Shown piece by piece: positions 58,471 through 64,000 of a DNA stretch of 64,000 nt; within the stretch, counting starts at the first letter, position 1; each line of letters begins with the position of its first letter. Location of the stretch: the NCBI GenBank assembly GCA_905182995.1, contig CAJJDP010000109.1:62001-126000 (forward strand). The letters are read 5' to 3'. The stretch is from Paramecium octaurelia (lineage: Eukaryota > Ciliophora > Oligohymenophorea > Peniculida > Parameciidae). The translations under genes were made by a program, and so were the position numbers. The notes beneath the pieces are model-generated. The model saw nothing but the letters and a program-made list of their open reading frames with translations, had not been told where the DNA came from and ran no database searches.

Positions 58471-60565
58471 TCATTAAATAATTGACTTGACTTTAGCAAT
58501 AATACCTGCAGCATCCAAATGATACAATGATAACATTTATGCTGGAGTGCCACTCTTAGCCACTTTGTCTACATGGATGGAATGTACCTTGATTTGGTTG
58601 TCCAAACTCAAAGCGGAAGACACAGCCTCTATAAAGATTACATAATCGATGCATACCAAAGAGTCCTCCTTCACTATAATGATCTTCGACTACAAGAATG
58701 GTCTTCAAAGCAGTTTTGTTGGCAGCATTAAGGATGCCATCATGATCAATGGGTTTAACTGAGAATAGATCCAAAACTGCGACATGTACCTTGTCTTATT
58801 CACTCAATTATTTGGCTGCTTTGAATATTTCATGAGTAGTCACACCTCCACCGATTAACAAGATCTTATCATCATCATTTTGCTTAAGGATTTTTGATCT
58901 ATAGAGATATTCAAAATAGAATTTACTTTCCAATCTCAAAGACTTCATTGTTGGGATACAAAATGGGTAATGAGGGTCTGCTCATTCTGACATAGCAAGG
59001 AGACTTGTGATTGGCAACCAATTCAATGGCTCTTTCGGCAGAGACTCCATCAGAAGGATACAAAACAACGCAATTTGGGATGGTTCTGAACATGGCAATA
59101 TCTTCTAAGCCCATTTGGGATGGTCCATCTTCACCAATTGAAACACCAGCATGTGATCCAACATACTTGACTTGAGATCCACTGATTCCTCCCATTCTTA
59201 TTTGATCAAAGCCTCTTGCAAAGAAGGCTGCAAATGTAGATGCGAATGCTACTTTGCCTCTGCAACTGAATCCTTAGGCCCAACCGACCATATTTTATTC
59301 AGCTATGAAACACTCGACAAAATTGGTTGGAACTGCCTCTTTGTATTTGATTGAGAATGTTGAATTTTTGGTGTCTCCATCCACTGCCACAATTTATTGA
59401 TTAGCATCCGATTTACTCAAACCCACCAAAGCTTTTCCGTATGCTTCTCTTGTTGATTACTTGCCATCAGCTGCATAATTGACTTCCACTGTGAAATGAC
59501 TTTATTGAGGCCTGTCTATTTATGCAGGGACCTCTGGGGTGAGTGTGAATCCATCTTGCTACTTCATTTGTTTTTTGACAAAGTCCACTTATGCTTATGA
59601 AACTGGTTTTCCATGCCAATCCTCTTTGTTCTCCATTTCCAAATATTTGCCTTTGAATGTTTTGGCAATTATAACTTGTGGCTAATTCTTAACATTTCTA
59701 CACTAGAAACAATATTTCTGGAATCACTTACTTATTCAAAAGCATCAGTTAATGAATTCAAATTGTGTCCATCAACCACAAAAGTCTTCCATCCAAATGC
59801 CTCCCATCTCTTCTTATAAACATTAACATCATGTCCAATTGAAGTCTCTTCGGATTGTCCCAATCTATTTACATCCACAATTGCTGTAAGGTTGTCCAAT
59901 TTGTAATGACTTGCTAAATGAGCTGCTTCCCATACTGATCCCTCGGCAATCTCACCATCTCCCATCAATACCCAGTATCTATTGTTGATTTTGTCCAAGA
60001 ATTTTGATGAATAAGCCATACCACCTGCAACTGACAATCCCTATCCCAAGGATCCTGTAGCCACATCCACAAACGGCAATCTAATTACATACACAACATC
60101 AATTACTTTGGAACTGGATGACCTTCCAAGAGTGAATCGATCTTTCTCAAATTCAATAATTCTGCCTTATCAATATAACCAACCATCGACCAAGCAGCAT
60201 ACAGAATTGGAGCTGCATGTCCTTTCGAAAGAACAAACCTATCATTTCCGAAATTCTAAAATTAGTAATACGAAGTACTCCTGGATCCTTAGGATTAAAG
60301 TGCATTCCTGCCTTTGTGAAAAATAGCACTGCCATGACTTCTGCCATTGATGCACACGATGTTGGGTGTCCAGAGTTCGATGCTATTGTCATCTCAATTG
60401 AATGTATCCTCAATTAATGAGCTAACATTTATCTCTCATTCTCTTACCTATATCCTGCAATTGGACCACATCATAACTCTCCTTTTGCACCTTCTACTTC
60501 TTGGCTTGCTTTGGTTCCTCCTTCTGTGGTTAACTCTTTCCTTTCCTAGTCACTCTGTCTGACAT
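58471..60565 (-). CDS. TKT: Transketolase
   Basis: 644 residues; six introns: 60422-60447, 60256-60278, 60081-60106, 59703-59731, 58899-58926, 58629-58656. Thiamine-diphosphate enzyme of the non-oxidative pentose phosphate pathway. Motifs: [15 protein letters not shown] and [13 protein letters not shown] (cofactor and substrate His), [14 protein letters not shown], the TPP/metal motif [13 protein letters not shown] with Asn downstream ([10 protein letters not shown]), pyrimidine domain [15 protein letters not shown], and C-terminal [11 protein letters not shown]. Length is typical. An N-terminal Lys-rich stretch of about 30 residues precedes the domain. Cytosolic, no clear targeting signal. 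Confidence 0.96.
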
Positions 60566-60627
60566 ATTAAAATAATTTAATTTATCTAAAATTCCGTATT
60601 TTAAATCAATTTTTATATATATATAAA
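60566..60627. promoter_or_regulatory. 62-nt bidirectional intergenic region
   Basis: Lies between the divergent start codons of transketolase and the long coiled-coil gene; contains a TA-repeat (tatatatatata) that could act as a core promoter. Confidence 0.4.
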
Positions 60628-62991
60628 ATGAGTGTCAATGTTATTCCCGTTGCGAATCCCCATCAAAAAATGGAAGGCATCCAAAATGTAAGACCTGAGG
60701 AAATCAAAAAAATTATTGAAAAAGCCAAGAATCTCCCCAGCAAATAAGAGGGTGACTTTGTTAAGTTACAAAATTATGAATTCCAAGTTGATGAATTCGA
60801 AGAAATGGAAGACCCTCAAAAGAATAATAAGAAAAACAAAAAGCAAGCCAAAAAAGATTCCAAAAATGAAGTCTAAGAATCCAAGGATAAAGAATAACTT
60901 GATCAAAGCAGTGACATTGATTTAAAAAAATAATAAAAACCAAAAGCCAAAGAAATTAAGAAGTAAGAAAAACCAAAGGCAAAATAAAAGCAAAAAGAAG
61001 AAATTGAAGAGCAACAAGAGGAATAAGAAATCCAAGAGAACAAGGAAGAAGAATAACCATAAGAGGAGGAATAATAATAGGATGAAGAATAACAGTAAGA
61101 TGAAGAGGTTTAACCTAAAGAAAGTGAGGTAGATCAGGATGACATGTAAAAGTAATTAGATGAGTATGATGAACAAAATAATCAATTATAGCAATCATAA
61201 GCTTAAGAGAATTCGTAAATACAATAGTCTTAAGTTTCTTAAAAATCATCAAATTAAAAAAAGAAAAAGTTCTAATCTGGTTATGCTGCTATGATGGATG
61301 ATCTATTGAATGAATCAGAAGTATCTATTAGTGAAGAACAACCCAAAAAACAAAAAATTGAAGAAAAATAACTGGCCTCGTCTTAGATGGATGCTAAAAA
61401 AGAATAAGAATATCTAAAGATTATTAAATAGTACTAACAAAAGATTAAACAACTTAATGAGGCCATCGATTAATAGAAACAACCTGTTCTTAGTGAAATA
61501 ATTGAAGATTAAATTGAAGAATTTTAAGAATAACTTGATAAAACAGAGGAATCCATTTCCAATAAGAAACACTTATATCCAGGTATTGCTGGGATTGGAA
61601 TAAGTCTATATGATGAATTTAGATTGCCTTAAATAGTTGAAGAGCAAGTCTAACATCGACTCAAGGAGTTGGGTGTTCAGGAAAGATAAAGTGAAGAAGC
61701 TGAATAAAAAATAAAAGATCTTGAAGAGCAACACTAAGCTGAATTAGATAGAATCAAACAAAATTATGAAGAACAATTGCAATAAATGAGATTAGAAATT
61801 GAACTTTAATAAGAGAGGGTAAAAGAAGCAGAGAGACTGAGATATGCTGAATCAGAGATTAGTAAAGTCTTAGATAAAGATGAAATTGAACGATTAAAAA
61901 ATGATCCTTTATTTTCTGTTATGAGTTCCAACCTCGTATAATCAGTGGATTCAAATGTCTCTTAATTGATGAGAGATGAAAGCATGTATTTAAAATATCG
62001 AGATTTGTTACAGAAATATAAACCTAAAGCTGATTAGTTGGAGAATTGCATGGAGATTGTCAACTCCAAAATCCATGACTTAATAACACTTAAAGAGGCA
62101 TAAGAACTGAATCAACTTAATACAGATTCAAATATCTCTATCAGTAAGGTTATGGATATTGATGGGGCTGTCAGACTTTTAGAGTAAAATTAAAATGTCA
62201 ATTCAGATATTGATTCTATCATTTCTCCATCAGAGTAAATCAAATTTAAAAAGGATCCCAAATATCAAGAACCTTCTCTTCCTAATTCGAGTATAGACTT
62301 CTCAATTCCAGAAAATTATAAGTTATAAAGAATGGTAGATAGTGATTACAGTAACTTCAATATGAAGATTAACGAAGATGGCTCTTTGTTTATTGAATTA
62401 CAAAAAGAACTTGAATAGAATTATCCAATGACTGAATCTAACAGAGAGATTATTTATCAATAAATTATTCAAGACTAAAAGTAGGAGTTTGATAAACAAG
62501 TGAAAAAACTCTAAAAATTGAAACCAACTTATAAGTCTAAATTATATTTTGGGGAATCAATAGATTCCTCTATAGGCTCTTTGGCTAATGAATAAGTTCC
62601 AAAGAATTTAAGCAGCAATATAAGTATGATTAGCAAATCTTAATCAAATGAGTCTATAATTGGTTCTGTGGTTAGTAGAAAAGAGAAGGCGGAGTTGTAC
62701 GAGTAATGCCAATCTAAAGAATCCTCTATTTCAAAATTATAATTATCTAAAAATGATTTTGAACAATTAGGCTAAATAAGTAGTGGGATCAGCTAATTGA
62801 ATTCGATTGTTGATAGTTACCAATCACATGATTAGTCTGTCAGTAGTGGAATTAGTAAAGTATTGAATGATAAGCAATTACAAAAGGAGAAGTATTCCAA
62901 TATTGATAGTTCATTAAATATCAGTCAAGGAGGATCTTCGATAAAAAGTTTCCTCCTACTCAAAAAGTCAATGATCTCTAAAAAATATTGA
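60628..62991 (+). CDS. Long acidic coiled-coil protein
   Basis: 787 residues, single exon. Residues about 70-220 are Lys/Glu/Gln repeats of low complexity; a coiled coil follows (EEFQEQLDKTEESISNKKHL, EEQHQAELDRIKQNYEEQLQ, LQQERVKEAERLRYAESEIS). The stretch LYPGIAGIGISLYDEFRLP is the only compact hydrophobic segment. The C-terminal 200 residues are Ser/Asn-rich (SSGISKVLNDKQLQKEK). Basal-body or axoneme scaffolding is plausible; no specific family. Confidence 0.75.
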
Positions 62992-63081
62992 GGATTTATT
63001 AATATTTATTTTATAATTCAATTTACAAAAGATATCATTTATGTAGAATAGACTTAATAAATAATAATATGTTATTTATAT

Positions 63082-64000
63082 TCATACATTAGTCTTTCCT
63101 TTAACTAATTTACGATCAGAAAATTCTTCTTAGATGGGGAAATAATGTTAATGGTTGTTTATTTGTTCTTATTTTTTAACTTTGGCTCTTTATGGAAAGG
63201 GACTTTCTCCAATTTCCAAGACAGGTTGGCATAGTATAGATTGAATCGATTAGGGATTAACATTCTTTAATCCTGCAACTATGAATTCTGAAGGTTGTGT
63301 TTGATATTGTGTTTCTTGAGCTTAAACAGTTTATTGGAGTTATTATTTTGGTTAAGCAGAAACGATGAGTCTCTCTTTTTTAGTGTCAACGGACTTTTAT
63401 CTTTGATTTGAAAGTTTCTCTTCATTTTTTATCTCTTCCTTCTTATGCTATTATACAATCTATTGACGAATAGCTTCAGTAGCAATAGGTTGATTATTAG
63501 TTTTGATGGATTATCTTTGGTTGATTAGTTTTTATTGTTCTTTTTGGAGTTCTATTTTGAGTTGTTCTTGGAGCATTTTTTCTCTATCTCTTTGACTTGG
63601 AGCACTGCTTTGGATTCTGGTGCTGGGAGTGGAAGGCGGTTCGCCTTTCTTTCTGGGAACAGAAGGATAGTTGCCTTGATTATTATTCATGGGAGATAAA
63701 TTCTTGTCTTTAATTTATCCAGGTACTAAAATAGATATTAAAGGGGGGATATACATGCACTATGGGCTCTTTAATTAATTCTTGGCTATTCAATAGTTTT
63801 TTTGGTGGGTTCCTCTTTGTAATTAGATTTGGGGAGCTATATTTATTGTAATTTGATGGTTTGGAGTAATTCAGCCTTTGAATTTTGTTTTTCGATCGGT
63901 GGGATTACTTTTAAATTGTTGATGAGAAGTGGGTTTTGTAGAATTTAATTGCATGATAATCTCTTCATAGGTTGAACCTGGATCATTTAGACTATGATTG
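63082..64000 (-). CDS. Gln-rich coiled-coil protein, 5' end unresolved, runs off window
   Basis: From MNNNQGNYPSVPRKK (about 63690) to TGA 63082 the frame is solid: a basic coiled coil (QRDREKMLQEQLKIELQKEQ, HKKEEIKNEEKLSNQRQKSV) and a Gln-rich end. Upstream, to the window edge, coding texture continues but jumps frame: frame reading NDPGSTYEEIIMQLNSTKPT at the edge, then another with YSKPSNYNKYSSPNLITK, then back. A 29-nt intron (about 63722-63750) joins a third frame. Homopolymers (CCCCCC, AAA) at the jumps suggest sequencing errors. Confidence 0.6.

Noticed and set aside
58556..60417. Several plus-strand ORFs opposite transketolase
   Set aside because: Antisense shadows; the minus strand encodes a full transketolase with conserved motifs.
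1..64000. Many TAA/TAG codons as evidence of widespread pseudogenes
   Set aside because: They occur uniformly at Gln positions in conserved proteins; the code reassigns them.
1..64000. tRNA, rRNA, CRISPR, transposons or integrated viral genes
   Set aside because: No cloverleaf, repeat-spacer array, transposase or viral motif recognised by eye; a tRNA or covariance-model scan would settle small RNAs.

Overview
The window is AT-rich eukaryotic DNA that reads as the macronuclear genome of a Paramecium-type ciliate. TAA and TAG lie in frame throughout long, clearly coding frames and must mean Gln; only TGA ends genes. About 68 introns can be placed, nearly all 21-31 nt, mostly GTA...TAG. Genes are packed with tiny gaps on both strands. 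Reading with code 6 and removing these introns gives about 32 genes; for each the spliced length is an exact multiple of three, which was my main check. Caveat: with one stop codon and about 70% AT, chance open frames of 50-60 codons are normal, so short ORFs without other support are scored low.

Layout. 1-2.5 kb: 3' end of a ferlin. 2.8-6.3 kb: a secreted Gly/Gln-repeat protein with a beta/gamma-crystallin-like end, and a SHIPPO-repeat axonemal protein. 6.3-10.7 kb: a decayed ORF, a two-span membrane protein and a PH-like/pseudokinase protein. 10.8-16.8 kb: a coiled-coil protein back to back with a cyclic-nucleotide-type K+ channel carrying a zinc knuckle. 18.6-25.7 kb: a HEAT-repeat phosphatase regulator, small proteins, a MORN pseudokinase and a Gln-rich protein. 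26.5-30.5 kb: two adjacent genes, each encoding four tandem truncated-globin-like domains. 30.5-34.3 kb: a dienelactone hydrolase and two coiled-coil proteins. 34.4-39 kb: a three-domain secreted protein and its decayed copy. 40.8-44.3 kb: a second copy of the membrane-protein gene, a fragment of the pseudokinase gene and a second SHIPPO protein. 44.6-47.6 kb: a trichocyst-matrix-like protein and a DnaJ. 48.2-54.1 kb: a Rab-like GTPase, a calcium-kinase-like pseudokinase and a single-span surface protein. 54.4-58.4 kb: an active-looking kinase and a dual-specificity phosphatase, interrupted by an exact 1.3 kb repeat beside an N. 58.4-64 kb: transketolase and two coiled-coil proteins.

The strongest candidate for something new is the globin pair: eight globin-sized units with candidate proximal histidines spaced 117-119 residues apart. 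Other themes are three pseudokinases of different architecture, a duplicated block (7.0-9.6 kb and 40.8-43.1 kb), 3n introns with in-frame TGA, and divergent start codons only 9 and 17 bp apart.
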